Shown: in pieces, positions 24,561-32,792 of the stretch
How positions within the stretch are numbered: position 1 is the stretch's first letter
Layout: every line of letters begins with the position of its first letter
Origin: Dyadobacter beijingensis DSM 21582
GTDB lineage: Bacteria; Bacteroidota; Bacteroidia; Cytophagales; Spirosomataceae
NCBI RefSeq assembly: GCF_000382205.1
Contig: NZ_KB907790.1
Coordinates: 62,001-126,000 of the forward strand
Direction of reading: 5' to 3'
Length of the DNA stretch: 64,000 nucleotides
Notes under the pieces: generated by a model
Told to the model about the DNA's origin: nothing
Database searches by the model: none
The model's input: only the letters and a program-made list of their open reading frames with translations
Program-made: the position numbers and the translations under genes

Positions 24561-26216
24561 TTACGACGCAAATTTTCGAATGCGGAGATAATACCTGATC
24601 GCCCCAAAAACGCCAATTAGTACTACGGGCAGTAAGAGATTTAATGCCTGCCAGAACTTCCGGTTTTCCCTGATCTCTATTTTATCCAAAGCGCGGATCG
24701 CGATTTGTTTGCCTCTGGCATTGATCAGTCCGTTGGCGTCCGTCATGTAATCCAATGCGTGCAGCACGAAATCCTTATTTCCGAATGTCTGCTTCGTCAC
24801 GCGGTCGTAACCGAGCGGTAACGGGGCATTCCTTTTATAATCATAATCATTCACGATCAGGTCGCCGTCGGAGCAGATGATCACCTTACCCCTGTTACCA
24901 TTGGCCTTAAACTTCGCCGCCCTCGGATCATCGGGCAGAATCCGGTTTTGAAAGAGCGATGTGAATGATCCTTCGAGCAGCACGCCCGCCAGCTTGCTGC
25001 CAGAGCGGTACTCTGCGGGATCGGGGTCCTTTCGCGCCTCGTTATAACCCACGAACGCGGGCGCATTCACGAGCTGCGTGTAAGGCGAGGTCATCAGCAG
25101 CGGCGTTTTGGCAATGCCGTTTGCTCCGCCGACGGTGTCGATCGAGCTCAGGAAGCGGCTGTAAACGGCATTCAGGTTGCGGGTAATGGTATGTTTTCCA
25201 AAGTTGTTGAGGAGCGGGAAGAACCGCCACGGCACAGGACGGATATCGGCATTATCGCCTACATTGCCCACGTTCAGCAGGATTTGGGCGCAATTCAGAT
25301 CTTTGACCAGATTGGTATTCATTCGGATACCCCATTTGAAAAACAAGTCGCCCAGGTTCAGATCGAGCGGTTGCGCGTAACTGCCGTCGAGGCTCACGCT
25401 ATCCACACGGGCGCCATCCACGAAGAACAATGCTTTTCCTCCACCTACTACATATTGGTCCAGCTTGTATTTTTCTTGCTCCGAAAACGCGCTGTCCGGT
25501 TTCATTACAATCAGTGCATCAAGGCCTTCGTAGGATTCTGGATTGTTCATGTCCAGGAAAACATCATAGCTCTGCTGGATCGTCGCGATGAGGTCGCTCA
25601 GGCGTGCGGGGGAAATTTTGGTATGACTAACGACAAACCCGACCTTTTTGCGCTCGGGATTGGCGAGCACGCGAATGGCCGAAGCCAGTTCGAACTCGAC
25701 GCCCTCGTAAGACTGGTTCAATTGCTCCTCGGGTGAGCTCGCCTTATTGCCTTTTAATAACTGAACCGGCACCGACAGCGTATCAGCCTGCACGATCACG
25801 CCGGGGAAAATGATTTTCTCGGTGCGTTTGCCGTCCTCGTTCGCGAAAACGTTGGTCGGGTTCAGTCCGCGGTCGATCAGGCTCATGTATTGTTTCTGAC
25901 GCTGCTCTTCGCTTGTCGCGTCGGAAGGGTCGGAGTAGTTGACGATCAGGTGGCCGTTGGCGTAGGTTTTAAATTCTTCCAGCGTCTCGCGGGTAGCGCT
26001 TTCGAGGCGTTCGAAGCCGGCAGGGAAGTCGCCGGAGAGGTATACATTCACGATGACATCCTTTTCAAGGTTACCCAGGAGTTGTTTGGTCGCATTCGAA
26101 ATGCTGTAACGTTTATCCTCGCTAAGATCCCACCGGAAAAAGAACGAGGTGGCCAGCCAGTTGACCCCGGCCAGGACAACCACGAGCAGTACGAACCGGG
26201 TAATGGTATTTTTCAT
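24561..26216 (-). CDS. gldG: Gliding motility-associated ABC transporter substrate-binding protein GldG
   Basis: GldG is a membrane-anchored component of the GldA-GldF-GldG ABC complex linked to gliding in Bacteroidota. The 551-residue protein begins MKNTITRFVLLVVVLAGVNW, a signal-anchor, then SEDKRYSIS near residue 33, the conserved start of the large periplasmic domain (ABC-type uncharacterised transport / Gld_1). A single transmembrane helix near the C-terminus (LLLPVVLIGVFGAI) precedes a basic tail. The frame is open upstream to 26279 but that part overlaps the preceding terminator, so I start at 26216. The permease gldF, often adjacent, is not next to it. dnaN follows on the same strand. 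Confidence 0.87.
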   Translation of the reverse strand: MKNTITRFVLLVVVLAGVNWLATSFFFRWDLSEDKRYSISNATKQLLGNLEKDVIVNVYLSGDFPAGFERLESATRETLEEFKTYANGHLIVNYSDPSDATSEEQRQKQYMSLIDRGLNPTNVFANEDGKRTEKIIFPGVIVQADTLSVPVQLLKGNKASSPEEQLNQSYEGVEFELASAIRVLANPERKKVGFVVSHTKISPARLSDLIATIQQSYDVFLDMNNPESYEGLDALIVMKPDSAFSEQEKYKLDQYVVGGGKALFFVDGARVDSVSLDGSYAQPLDLNLGDLFFKWGIRMNTNLVKDLNCAQILLNVGNVGDNADIRPVPWRFFPLLNNFGKHTITRNLNAVYSRFLSSIDTVGGANGIAKTPLLMTSPYTQLVNAPAFVGYNEARKDPDPAEYRSGSKLAGVLLEGSFTSLFQNRILPDDPRAAKFKANGNRGKVIICSDGDLIVNDYDYKRNAPLPLGYDRVTKQTFGNKDFVLHALDYMTDANGLINARGKQIAIRALDKIEIRENRKFWQALNLLLPVVLIGVFGAIRYYLRIRKFAS

Positions 26217-26244
26217 TCGCGCAAAGGCTGATTTACAAACAGAA

Positions 26245-26272
26245 AATGGACGATTCAGACGAACCGTCCATT
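26245..26272 (-). terminator. Terminator of the DUF1080 gene
   Basis: Perfect 8-bp arms AATGGACG (26245-26252) and CGTCCATT (26265-26272) are followed on the minus strand by a T-rich tract. It lies between the DUF1080 stop and gldG. Confidence 0.6.
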
Positions 26273-26330
26273 CTTGCAAAAATATAAAAAACCGAAAATC
26301 AATCGGGTTTTATTGCCCGGTTGGCCAAGG

Positions 26331-27221
26331 TTATTTCTTTTTATACGTGCAGGCAGCGTTATCGGCCGCCACGTAATACGACTTGTAGTTCGTCGCTTTC
26401 GGGTCCATGCAGCCTTTCAGATTCAGCAGTTCGATATTCCGGAAGTCGATGGGATGGCTTTCGGCTTGCAATGCAATGTAGCCGCTGCCGAGCTTCGTGC
26501 CGTCTTTCCTGACCCATTCGGCCTCATTGCCTACTTTGCCGTCCTTGAACGTATGGTTTTTGCCGACATAGCCGCCGCCGATGCGCGGATTGGTGTAAAC
26601 AAGCACCGTATCGCCGCCGATCATATGGTAAATGATCGAATCGCCCAGCACGATCGCCTCTGCATCTACCCACTGGTCGCCATTGTAAGTTTTGGAAGAG
26701 GAATTAATGCAATGCGCTTCGGCCAGTTTGCCGTCGATATCGACGATCGTTCCCGGTGTGCAAAGGTTACCGGTGTTGCGTTCGCCGGCATTCAACCCGC
26801 CGAGATACTGCATTTCCAGTGAAATCGGGAAATCCTGGTCGAGTCCGAGGCTCGCCGCCGACTGCGAATGCAGCATAATACCGCTATTCCGCACATTCCA
26901 CGACGCTCCGCCCGGCACCTGGTTACCCGTAAAGCGGTATTGCAGCCTGATCTTGTAATGCGAGTAAGGTTTGTTGTAATACATATGGCCGTACTCCGTC
27001 GTGAACTTGTCGTATTCCTTATAGTTCACCCGGATCATGTTATCCTCTACCAGGAAGGTGTTTTTGTAATTGTCATTCACCTTATGGCCTGCGATCTTGA
27101 CGTCCCAGCCGGTCAGGTCCTTGCCGTTGAAGAGGGATTGCCATTCTTCTTTGTCTTTCTGCGCTAACGCGGTAAGTGTAATGGATAATGTGATTGATAG
27201 GCAGATTAGTTTTCGGATCAT
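26331..27221 (-). CDS. Secreted DUF1080 protein (3-keto-disaccharide hydrolase family)
   Basis: This is a secreted 296-residue protein with a Sec signal peptide (residues 1-20, ending TALAQ). A DUF1080/LamG-like jelly-roll follows, with the start signature WQSLFNGKDLTGWDV, then RNSGIMLHSQ and ISLEMQYLGG, which are hallmark segments. Members of this family cleave or eliminate 3-keto glycosides (established for some homologues). The last 27 residues have the pattern GCMDPKATNY followed by AACTY, a short calcium-loop-like module often seen at ends of secreted Bacteroidota proteins. It is monocistronic. A functional link with the oxidation locus at 33-51 kb is possible but only inferred. Confidence 0.88.
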   Translation of the reverse strand: MIRKLICLSITLSITLTALAQKDKEEWQSLFNGKDLTGWDVKIAGHKVNDNYKNTFLVEDNMIRVNYKEYDKFTTEYGHMYYNKPYSHYKIRLQYRFTGNQVPGGASWNVRNSGIMLHSQSAASLGLDQDFPISLEMQYLGGLNAGERNTGNLCTPGTIVDIDGKLAEAHCINSSSKTYNGDQWVDAEAIVLGDSIIYHMIGGDTVLVYTNPRIGGGYVGKNHTFKDGKVGNEAEWVRKDGTKLGSGYIALQAESHPIDFRNIELLNLKGCMDPKATNYKSYYVAADNAACTYKKK

Positions 27222-27243
27222 CTTGGGCTTTGTTTATTTTGGA

Positions 27244-27299
27244 GCCACGAAGGCACGAATTTTCACAAAGAGCTTCGTGTCAATTCGTGCCTTCGTGGC
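27244..27299. repeat. TTCGTG-rich inverted repeat with 18-nt arms
   Basis: The arms 27244-27261 and 27282-27299 are perfect reverse complements (18 nt) and contain repeated CACGAA/TTCGTG units. A third TTCGTG lies in the loop. The repeat lies 5 nt after the GxxExxY stop and could form a strong hairpin in either strand. Confidence 0.8.
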
Positions 27300-27304
27300 A
27301 TTAA

Positions 27305-27676
27305 TTAAAGAAGAAGCCGCTTGTATTCTAACTTCCCGCGCCCAAAATTCACCAACAGCCCCAGCTTATTTCCTGAAACTTTCAGATAATTCAAAGTCTG
27401 GGCAACATGCTCGTCAGTAAGGCAAGAGACGCACTTGACTTCAAGAATAATCTTGTCAAAGACAACGAAGTCCGCGAAAAATTTATGCGGGAGCAAAATC
27501 CCTCTGAAAAACACAGGGTACTCTTTTTCACGCTCGTAAAACATGCATTTTTGCCGGAAAAGTATTTCCAATGCATCCTTGTAAACAATTTCAAGAAAGC
27601 CATGACCAAGCTCTCTGTGCACCTCGATGCATTTGCCTATAACAGCGTAAGATTCCTCTTTATAAACGATTTCCAT
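27305..27676 (-). CDS. GxxExxY protein
   Basis: This 123-residue protein belongs to the GxxExxY family, named for the motif seen here as GHGFLEIVY near residue 24. A central strand-rich part carries FADFVVFDKIILEVKC, whose D-x(n)-ExK layout resembles a PD-(D/E)XK nuclease core. C-terminal QTLNYLKVSG and LGLLVNFG are also typical. The biological role is unestablished; members often occur as stand-alone genes or in rRNA intervening sequences. The gene is visibly richer in A/T than its neighbours and is flanked by palindromes at 27244-27299 and 27681-27701, suggesting a small acquired cassette. Confidence 0.85.
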   Translation of the reverse strand: MEIVYKEESYAVIGKCIEVHRELGHGFLEIVYKDALEILFRQKCMFYEREKEYPVFFRGILLPHKFFADFVVFDKIILEVKCVSCLTDEHVAQTLNYLKVSGNKLGLLVNFGRGKLEYKRLLL

Positions 27677-27680
27677 CTTG

Positions 27681-27701
27681 AACAGGATTAATGATCCTGT
27701 T
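27681..27701. repeat. Small palindrome before the GxxExxY gene
   Basis: Arms AACAGGAT (27681-27688) and ATCCTGTT (27694-27701) flank a 5-nt loop. It lies 5 nt upstream of the GxxExxY start, between it and the RNase R stop. It lacks a clear T-run for use as a terminator. Confidence 0.55.
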
Positions 27702-27731
27702 TAGACGTAAGAAATTAAAAAAGGTAACGAA

Positions 27732-30116
27732 CTACCGCCTCCGCCGCTTAGGCTTCGCCGAGCTGCCCCCTCCGGTACCTCCGCCCCCGCGCTTCACGCG
27801 CCCGGAACCGCGCGGTTCCTTTGGCTTGCGCTCGCGTGGTCGGCGATCACCATCCCGGTTAAAGTCGGGTCGGCTGAATTCGCTGCGGCGGCCGGGTTTG
27901 GTGCCGGCCAGGTAGAGGTCCATACTCCGGCGGGCGAGGTTGGTTTCCTTCACTTTCACCTTTACGCCGTCGCCAAATGCATATATTTTCTTCGTGCGCT
28001 GCCCGATAATGCGGTAATTTTCCTTGTCCAGCTCATAAAAATCGTCGCCGAGGTCGGTCATGCGGATGAGGCCTTCGGAAGCCGTTTCCGTGATCTCCAC
28101 GAAAATACCGAACTCCGTCACGCCGGTGATAATACCGTCGAACTCCTTCTCCGGGTCCATCATTCCCATAAACTCGACCTGCTTATATTTGATCGACGCC
28201 CTTTCGGCCTCGGAAGCCAGCCTTTCCCGGTCAGACGAATGCTTGGAAGCCAGTTCGTAAGGCTCGCTATCGACATTCTTCCCGCCGTCGAGGTAGTGCT
28301 GCAACAGCCTGTGCGCCAGTACGTCGGGGTAGCGGCGGATGGGCGAGGTGAAGTGTGAGTAGCGCCGGAATGCGAGACCGAAGTGGCCGAGGTCGGCAGT
28401 GCTGTAACGGGCCTTCGCCATCGTGCGCACCGCGAGCGATTCGATCAGGTTTTGCTCAGGCTTGCCTTCTACTTTTGCCAGCATGGCATTCATGGATTTG
28501 GCGATCTTGCTTTCTTCTTCCACTTCCAGTTTCAGGCCCAGTTTGGCCACAAAATTGGCAAATGTCTGCAAGCGATCAGGATCAGGTGCCTCGTGGATAC
28601 GGTACACCATCGTGTTTTTGTCCTCGCCTTTTGACAGCGAATAAACATATTCGGCCACGCGCTTGTTGGCGAGCAGCATAAATTCCTCGATCAGCTTGTT
28701 TGAATCGTGGCGTTCCTTCGTGTAAATCCCCAACGGCTTTCCTTCCGCGTCGAGCCGGAAGCGCACTTCCGGCGTTTCGAAGTTGATAGCACCTTTTTTG
28801 AAGCGTTCTTTCCTGAAAATCTTCGCAAGCTTGTTCAGCGTGTCCAGTTCTCTCGGGAAATCGCCTTCGCCGGTATCGAGTACCGCCTGGGCTTCTTCGT
28901 AGCTAAATCGGCGATCGGAGTGGATGACCGTTCTGCCAAACCATTCTTTCAACAATTTACCTTTGGAAGTAATCTCAAAAATCGCCGAAAACGCCAGCCT
29001 GTCCTCATTCGGGCGCAGCGAGCAAAGATTGTTCGACAATTTTTCAGGCAGCATCGGCACGGTCCGGTCTACGAGGTAAACCGATGTCGCGCGGCGGAAC
29101 GCCTCTTTTTCCAACTCCGTACCAGGCACCACATAATGCGAAACGTCGGCGATATGCACGCCTACTTCCACCACGTCCTCGTCGAGGTACCTTACCGACA
29201 ATGCGTCGTCAAAGTCCTTGGCATCCACCGGGTCGATGGTGAATGTGAGCACATCGCGGATGTCGCGGCGTTTGGCGATATCTTTTTTGGCAATCTTGTC
29301 CGGTATTTTCTGAGCTTCGGCTTCCACTTCCTCGGGGAAATGGTAGGGTAGCCCAAATTCGGCCAGGATCGCGTGCATTTCCACGTCGTTGGTTCCGGCT
29401 TTGCCCAGCACGGCTACGATTTGTCCCTCGGCCTGGCTCCTGCGTGTGGGCCATTCGGTCACTTTCACGATCACTTTATCGCCGTGACGTGCCTCGCCTA
29501 CTTCGTCCGGTTCCAGGAAAATAGGGTCGTATAGCCTTTTACTGTCCGGCTGCACCACCGCGAAACGGGGGTTAATTTCGATGATACCCACGATTTCCGC
29601 ATTCGAACGCTCCACAATGTCGGTCACGCGCCCTTCGGTACGGTTCCGCCCGGAATCGCCGCGCGATTTGGAACGAATATTCCTCGAAAGCGGCTGTACC
29701 TGCACGATATCGCCATCCCAGGCGCCATTCAGGAGTTCGAGATCGACATAAATATCGTCCTCGCGCCCCTCGATCACGACGAATGCGAAACCTTTGTTCA
29801 CACGCTCTACGCGACCGGTAAGGCCCGTTTGCTTCGTTTTGAGCGGAGCCGCGTGGTATGTACCGTTTTTGTTATAAACCAATCTGCCGTCCTGTTCCAG
29901 TTCGTGCAGGATTTCGTTAAAAAGGAGCCGTACTTTTTTGTCGTGCACCCCGAAATGATCGTGAACATCGAACGGGCGAAATGCGTGTTCGGCATTCAGA
30001 TCGAAAAAAGCGGCGATATCCGCCTTCAGATTATCAATGGAAGAAACGATGTGATGAGGCGCCGAGGCCTCCCGCCTTTCGGGCTGGTGTTTCTTTTTAC
30101 TATTCTTATCTCTCAT
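27732..30116 (-). CDS. rnr: Ribonuclease R
   Basis: RNase R is a processive 3'-5' exoribonuclease that degrades structured RNA. The 794-residue protein has N-terminal winged-helix and cold-shock domains, then the RNB catalytic domain with DPVDAKDFDDALSV (the Mg-binding aspartates, near residue 330) and the FTSPIRRYPDVLAH signature near 600, then an S1 domain (FDGIITGVTEFGIFVE). The last 50 residues are Arg/Gly/Lys-rich and disordered, ending in RRRR, which may bind RNA. The frame is open upstream to 30245 but would overlap the neighbouring gene by 94 nt, so I use the ATG at 30116. Only 35 nt separate it from the upstream DnaQ-like exonuclease gene. Confidence 0.94.
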   Translation of the reverse strand: MRDKNSKKKHQPERREASAPHHIVSSIDNLKADIAAFFDLNAEHAFRPFDVHDHFGVHDKKVRLLFNEILHELEQDGRLVYNKNGTYHAAPLKTKQTGLTGRVERVNKGFAFVVIEGREDDIYVDLELLNGAWDGDIVQVQPLSRNIRSKSRGDSGRNRTEGRVTDIVERSNAEIVGIIEINPRFAVVQPDSKRLYDPIFLEPDEVGEARHGDKVIVKVTEWPTRRSQAEGQIVAVLGKAGTNDVEMHAILAEFGLPYHFPEEVEAEAQKIPDKIAKKDIAKRRDIRDVLTFTIDPVDAKDFDDALSVRYLDEDVVEVGVHIADVSHYVVPGTELEKEAFRRATSVYLVDRTVPMLPEKLSNNLCSLRPNEDRLAFSAIFEITSKGKLLKEWFGRTVIHSDRRFSYEEAQAVLDTGEGDFPRELDTLNKLAKIFRKERFKKGAINFETPEVRFRLDAEGKPLGIYTKERHDSNKLIEEFMLLANKRVAEYVYSLSKGEDKNTMVYRIHEAPDPDRLQTFANFVAKLGLKLEVEEESKIAKSMNAMLAKVEGKPEQNLIESLAVRTMAKARYSTADLGHFGLAFRRYSHFTSPIRRYPDVLAHRLLQHYLDGGKNVDSEPYELASKHSSDRERLASEAERASIKYKQVEFMGMMDPEKEFDGIITGVTEFGIFVEITETASEGLIRMTDLGDDFYELDKENYRIIGQRTKKIYAFGDGVKVKVKETNLARRSMDLYLAGTKPGRRSEFSRPDFNRDGDRRPRERKPKEPRGSGRVKRGGGGTGGGSSAKPKRRRR

Positions 30117-30151
30117 GTATTCAATTAATATAAAATGTGCCGCCGCCGCGG

Positions 30152-30886
30152 TTATTCCACCCGTACGATATTTTGTTCCGGCACCTGGCTCATGCAATGC
30201 AGCCGCAAATACAATTGCGCCAGCACGACCACGTCCTCTCTGCAATATCGGGAAATTTTAGCCAGATCATTTTCCTCGTAGTAAACCTTTGTGACCTGGT
30301 CGCCGCTCATTTCGTTTTTGCTTCCGGGAATATCAAAAACGGCAGCCAGCAGGTCGAGAGAGGTGTAGCTTTTGTAATCGCCGAATTTCCAAAGGTCCAT
30401 CGTGTCCTGGTGGAGAAGTTCCCAGGGTTTCTTACCGGTGATCTGTAATGCTTTGGGGATTTCAATACAGTGGATCAGCATTCGCCGGCAAATGAACGGA
30501 AAGTCGAATTCCTTGCCGTTATGGGCGCAGAGGATCAGCTGTTCGGGTGGGTACTTTTCGATCAACGCCTTGAATTGCAGCAGCAACTGAACTTCATCGT
30601 CACCGGCGAAGCTACTCACTTTAAACGCAATCTCCTCTTTTTCGTTCCAATAGTATGCGCCGAATGCAATGCAGATGATCTTGCCGAACTCCGCGTAGAT
30701 CGCGCCACGGTCGTAAAAGTAGTCGGCATTGGCGATGGTATCGTCGCCTTTTTTAAGGGTAAGCGCCTTTTTGTCCCAGAGCTTTTGCATGCGCTCGGGC
30801 AACTGCGTGTAATGCGCGTGCGAACACACGGTCTCGATGTCGAGGAGGAGCAGGTTTTTGGTGCGGCGTTTAAAATCTTCTGTCAT
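30152..30886 (-). CDS. DnaQ-like 3'-5' exonuclease (DEDDy, PolB-associated type)
   Basis: This 244-residue stand-alone exonuclease has an RNase H-like fold. ExoI motif LLLDIET is at residues about 13-19, ExoII is CAHNGKEFDFPFI near 119, and ExoIII is SRYCREDVVV near 218 with Tyr four residues before the Asp, so it is of the DEDDy class related to the proofreading domain of family B polymerases (predicted 3'-5' exonuclease PF10108). Its substrate, DNA or RNA, is unknown. It lies directly upstream of RNase R in the same direction with 35 nt between, and may be part of an RNA or DNA turnover operon. Confidence 0.88.
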   Translation of the reverse strand: MTEDFKRRTKNLLLLDIETVCSHAHYTQLPERMQKLWDKKALTLKKGDDTIANADYFYDRGAIYAEFGKIICIAFGAYYWNEKEEIAFKVSSFAGDDEVQLLLQFKALIEKYPPEQLILCAHNGKEFDFPFICRRMLIHCIEIPKALQITGKKPWELLHQDTMDLWKFGDYKSYTSLDLLAAVFDIPGSKNEMSGDQVTKVYYEENDLAKISRYCREDVVVLAQLYLRLHCMSQVPEQNIVRVE

Positions 30887-30926
30887 AGTGTGTAGGTTTG
30901 AAAGTGTGTAGTTTAAACGATGGTCT

Positions 30927-31340
30927 TTATTCGTGCAAAACGCCTTCCAGCCCCGGTGGATCGATCGTCATCATGTTGTCCTCGACGATGCTGTCCGGCA
31001 CGAAAATGAATTTCTTGTCGTAAATCTGGCTGCCGATAAAGTAGCTGACCCAGAACTCGTTATTGAGGTGAAAAACATCCGGCATAATCGGCTCCACCAC
31101 CACGTGGCCGCCGGCCGGTATTTCAGGGAAAAAATGCCTTAACGTAGATGTCCGCTGGTCGGTATTCGTGCCCGATTCACTGTTACTGTAACCCTTTGAA
31201 GTCACGAAAACGCTCGTTACCGCCTCGTCGTTGCGGTTGATCACCACCACGTTCCATTCTTCGGCATTCAGCTCATTGACACTGCGCACGATCGCGACCT
31301 GTATTCCCTTCACGGGATGAAAAACAATATCCTTCTTCAT
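30927..31340 (-). CDS. Conserved hypothetical protein, 137 aa, coupled to lipB
   Basis: I do not recognise this family. The protein has no signal peptide or membrane segment, is acidic and is mostly beta-strand by pattern, resembling an Ig- or C2-like sandwich. Its start overlaps the lipB stop by one base (TAATG), so it is translationally coupled to lipB. A 40-nt gap separates it from the exonuclease gene downstream. Similar small proteins next to lipB occur in related bacteria from memory, with no known function. Confidence 0.75.
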   Translation of the reverse strand: MKKDIVFHPVKGIQVAIVRSVNELNAEEWNVVVINRNDEAVTSVFVTSKGYSNSESGTNTDQRTSTLRHFFPEIPAGGHVVVEPIMPDVFHLNNEFWVSYFIGSQIYDKKFIFVPDSIVEDNMMTIDPPGLEGVLHE

Positions 31341-32062
31341 TATCCTACCTGCAATTCCATGCTGAACAACTGCGCCAGATGGTTTTTCAATTTATAAGAA
31401 ACTTCTTCCAAATCCACTTCCCGGCCCAATTCCGCCGAAAGCGACGTCACCGCCTTGTCGTCTATCCCGCACGGCACGATGTTTCCAAAATACGACAAAT
31501 CCGTATTCACATTCAATGCAAACCCGTGCATGGTCACCCAGCGACTGGCTTTTACGCCGAGTGCGCAGATCTTGCGCGGATTATTCTGTGCTTCAAAGTC
31601 GATCCATACTCCCGTTAATCCACTGATACGGCCCGCTTGCACATTATAATCTGCCAATGTCAGAATAATCGCCTCTTCCAGCGTACGCATGTACACATGG
31701 ATATCCGTGAAGAAATTATCCAGGTCGAGGATCGGGTACCCGACAATTTGCCCCGGCCCGTGATAGGTAATATCCCCTCCCCGGTTGATTTTGTAATATT
31801 TCGCCTGCTTGGCGGCCAGGTCGTCCTCGCTGACGAGCAAATGGTCGGGCTTGCCGCTTTTGCCCAGCGTATATACATGCGGGTGCTGGCAGAAAAGCAG
31901 GAAGTTCGGCGTCAATTGCTGATTTTCCGCATCCAGCCCGCGGTTCTGCGTCTTCACCGCGATCGTTTCTGCAAAAATCTTTTCCTGGTACGTCCACGCG
32001 TCCTGGTAATCGATCAGGCCCAGGTCCTGGAAATATACTTTTTTATTGATCAGGGCATTCAT
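31340..32062 (-). CDS. lipB: Octanoyltransferase LipB
   Basis: LipB moves octanoyl groups from acyl carrier protein to lipoyl domains, the first step of lipoate synthesis. The 240-residue protein carries the acyl-pocket signature RGGDITYHGPGQ near residue 80. Later come GVWI, KICALGVKASRWVTMHG with the catalytic Lys, and the VPCGI segment with the catalytic Cys. I start at the ATG at 32062 (MNALINKKVYFQDLG). A further in-frame ATG at 32110 would add 16 residues without family support. It is first in a run with the 137-aa gene and possibly the exonuclease and rnr. No lipA is nearby. Confidence 0.93.
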   Translation of the reverse strand: MNALINKKVYFQDLGLIDYQDAWTYQEKIFAETIAVKTQNRGLDAENQQLTPNFLLFCQHPHVYTLGKSGKPDHLLVSEDDLAAKQAKYYKINRGGDITYHGPGQIVGYPILDLDNFFTDIHVYMRTLEEAIILTLADYNVQAGRISGLTGVWIDFEAQNNPRKICALGVKASRWVTMHGFALNVNTDLSYFGNIVPCGIDDKAVTSLSAELGREVDLEEVSYKLKNHLAQLFSMELQVG

Positions 32063-32187
32063 TTTAAATATTTCAAAAAATTTGGGGGGTGATAAAGTTA
32101 CCAATTTCAAGATGTGACGTCTAAATGTTCAGACCGGAGGCCCCGGCTAATGAAACATATTGTACACACATGTCCCGGTTTCACAAC

Positions 32188-32233
32188 GCTAATTTATTAG
32201 CTAAATGTTCGTTAAATTTGTTAGTACAACTAA
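32188..32233. promoter_or_regulatory. Promoter/operator region of the toxin-antitoxin pair
   Basis: A TAnnTTTG match (TAAATTTG, 32213-32220) lies 24 nt before the antitoxin start. Around it are nested dyads built on TTAG/CTAA: GCTAAT-TT-ATTAGC (32188-32201), TTAGCTAA (32197-32204) and TTAGT-ACA-ACTAA (32221-32233). This is the layout expected for antitoxin autoregulation. Confidence 0.45.
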
Positions 32234-32244
32234 ATTAGGTGGTT

Positions 32245-32475
32245 ATGAAGATTTTACTGGATGTGAAGACTGAAAAAGCGGAGCTCTTGATGAAGATGCT
32301 TCGAAAACTTCCTTACGTCAAATTCAAGCCACTTTTGCCGATCCATTTCAAAATTTTGGACGAGGCAATCGAGATTGTTGACGAAATCGAGCTAATCGAA
32401 CAGGGAAAATTGGAAACCAGGGAAGCAAAAGAGTTCCTGGATGAATTACTCTGTCAGAACGACGCAAAAGTTTGA
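32245..32475 (+). CDS. Putative type II antitoxin (76 aa)
   Basis: This small protein starts MKILLDVKTEKAELLMKMLR and continues as a mostly helical, acidic chain ending EFLDELLCQNDAKV. It has no recognised ribbon-helix-helix or HTH motif by eye. The assignment rests on context: it overlaps a RelE/ParE-like toxin gene by 35 nt, the order is antitoxin first, and dyads lie upstream. Short antitoxins of this kind with a helical C-terminal wrap are common partners of RelE-type toxins in Bacteroidota. I prefer the ATG at 32245 to the GTG two codons earlier. The segment is visibly A/T-rich compared with its neighbours. Confidence 0.65.
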   Translation: MKILLDVKTEKAELLMKMLRKLPYVKFKPLLPIHFKILDEAIEIVDEIELIEQGKLETREAKEFLDELLCQNDAKV

Positions 32476-32725
32476 AATTGAGCTCAAACGACTCTCAAAG
32501 AAGCATATCTCTTTGCCAAACGAGGTTTTGAAGTTGATACTCTTTCTTGAATCGAACCCTACGCATGGCACTCCCTTGGGTTTGGGCTGTTACAAGATAA
32601 GGCTTGCAATTAAATCCAAAGGGAAAGGCAAGTCGGGTGGAGCGCGTGTCATCACATATGTTCACGTTACAAATAAATCGGTGCAGCTTTTGTCAATCTA
32701 TGATAAAAGCGATCGATTAAAATGA
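32441..32725 (+). CDS. RelE/ParE-family toxin (94 aa)
   Basis: The 94-residue basic protein opens with YSVRTTQKFEIELKRLSKKH, the beta strand and helix typical of RelE/ParE/YoeB-like toxins. It continues with GTPLGLGCYKIRLAI (the conserved G..KIR strand) and ends with a strand QLLSIYDKSDRLK, where Tyr and basic residues would form the active surface. RelE-type members cut mRNA at the ribosome; ParE-type members inhibit gyrase. Which applies here is unclear. It overlaps the antitoxin gene by 35 nt in a different frame, so they are cotranscribed and coupled. It is AT-rich like its partner, consistent with horizontal gain. Confidence 0.75.
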   Translation: MNYSVRTTQKFEIELKRLSKKHISLPNEVLKLILFLESNPTHGTPLGLGCYKIRLAIKSKGKGKSGGARVITYVHVTNKSVQLLSIYDKSDRLK

Positions 32726-32792
32726 CCAAGCTGAGAGAACTTGTTTCAAAGCTTGATCAGGGTTAGCATTCACACGTTAGTACACACACATC

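Noticed and set aside
30117..30245. 43-residue extension of RNase R
   Set aside because: It would overlap the exonuclease gene by 94 nt, and the extra sequence is an Ala/Gly/Arg-rich shadow; homologues start near MRDKNSKKK.
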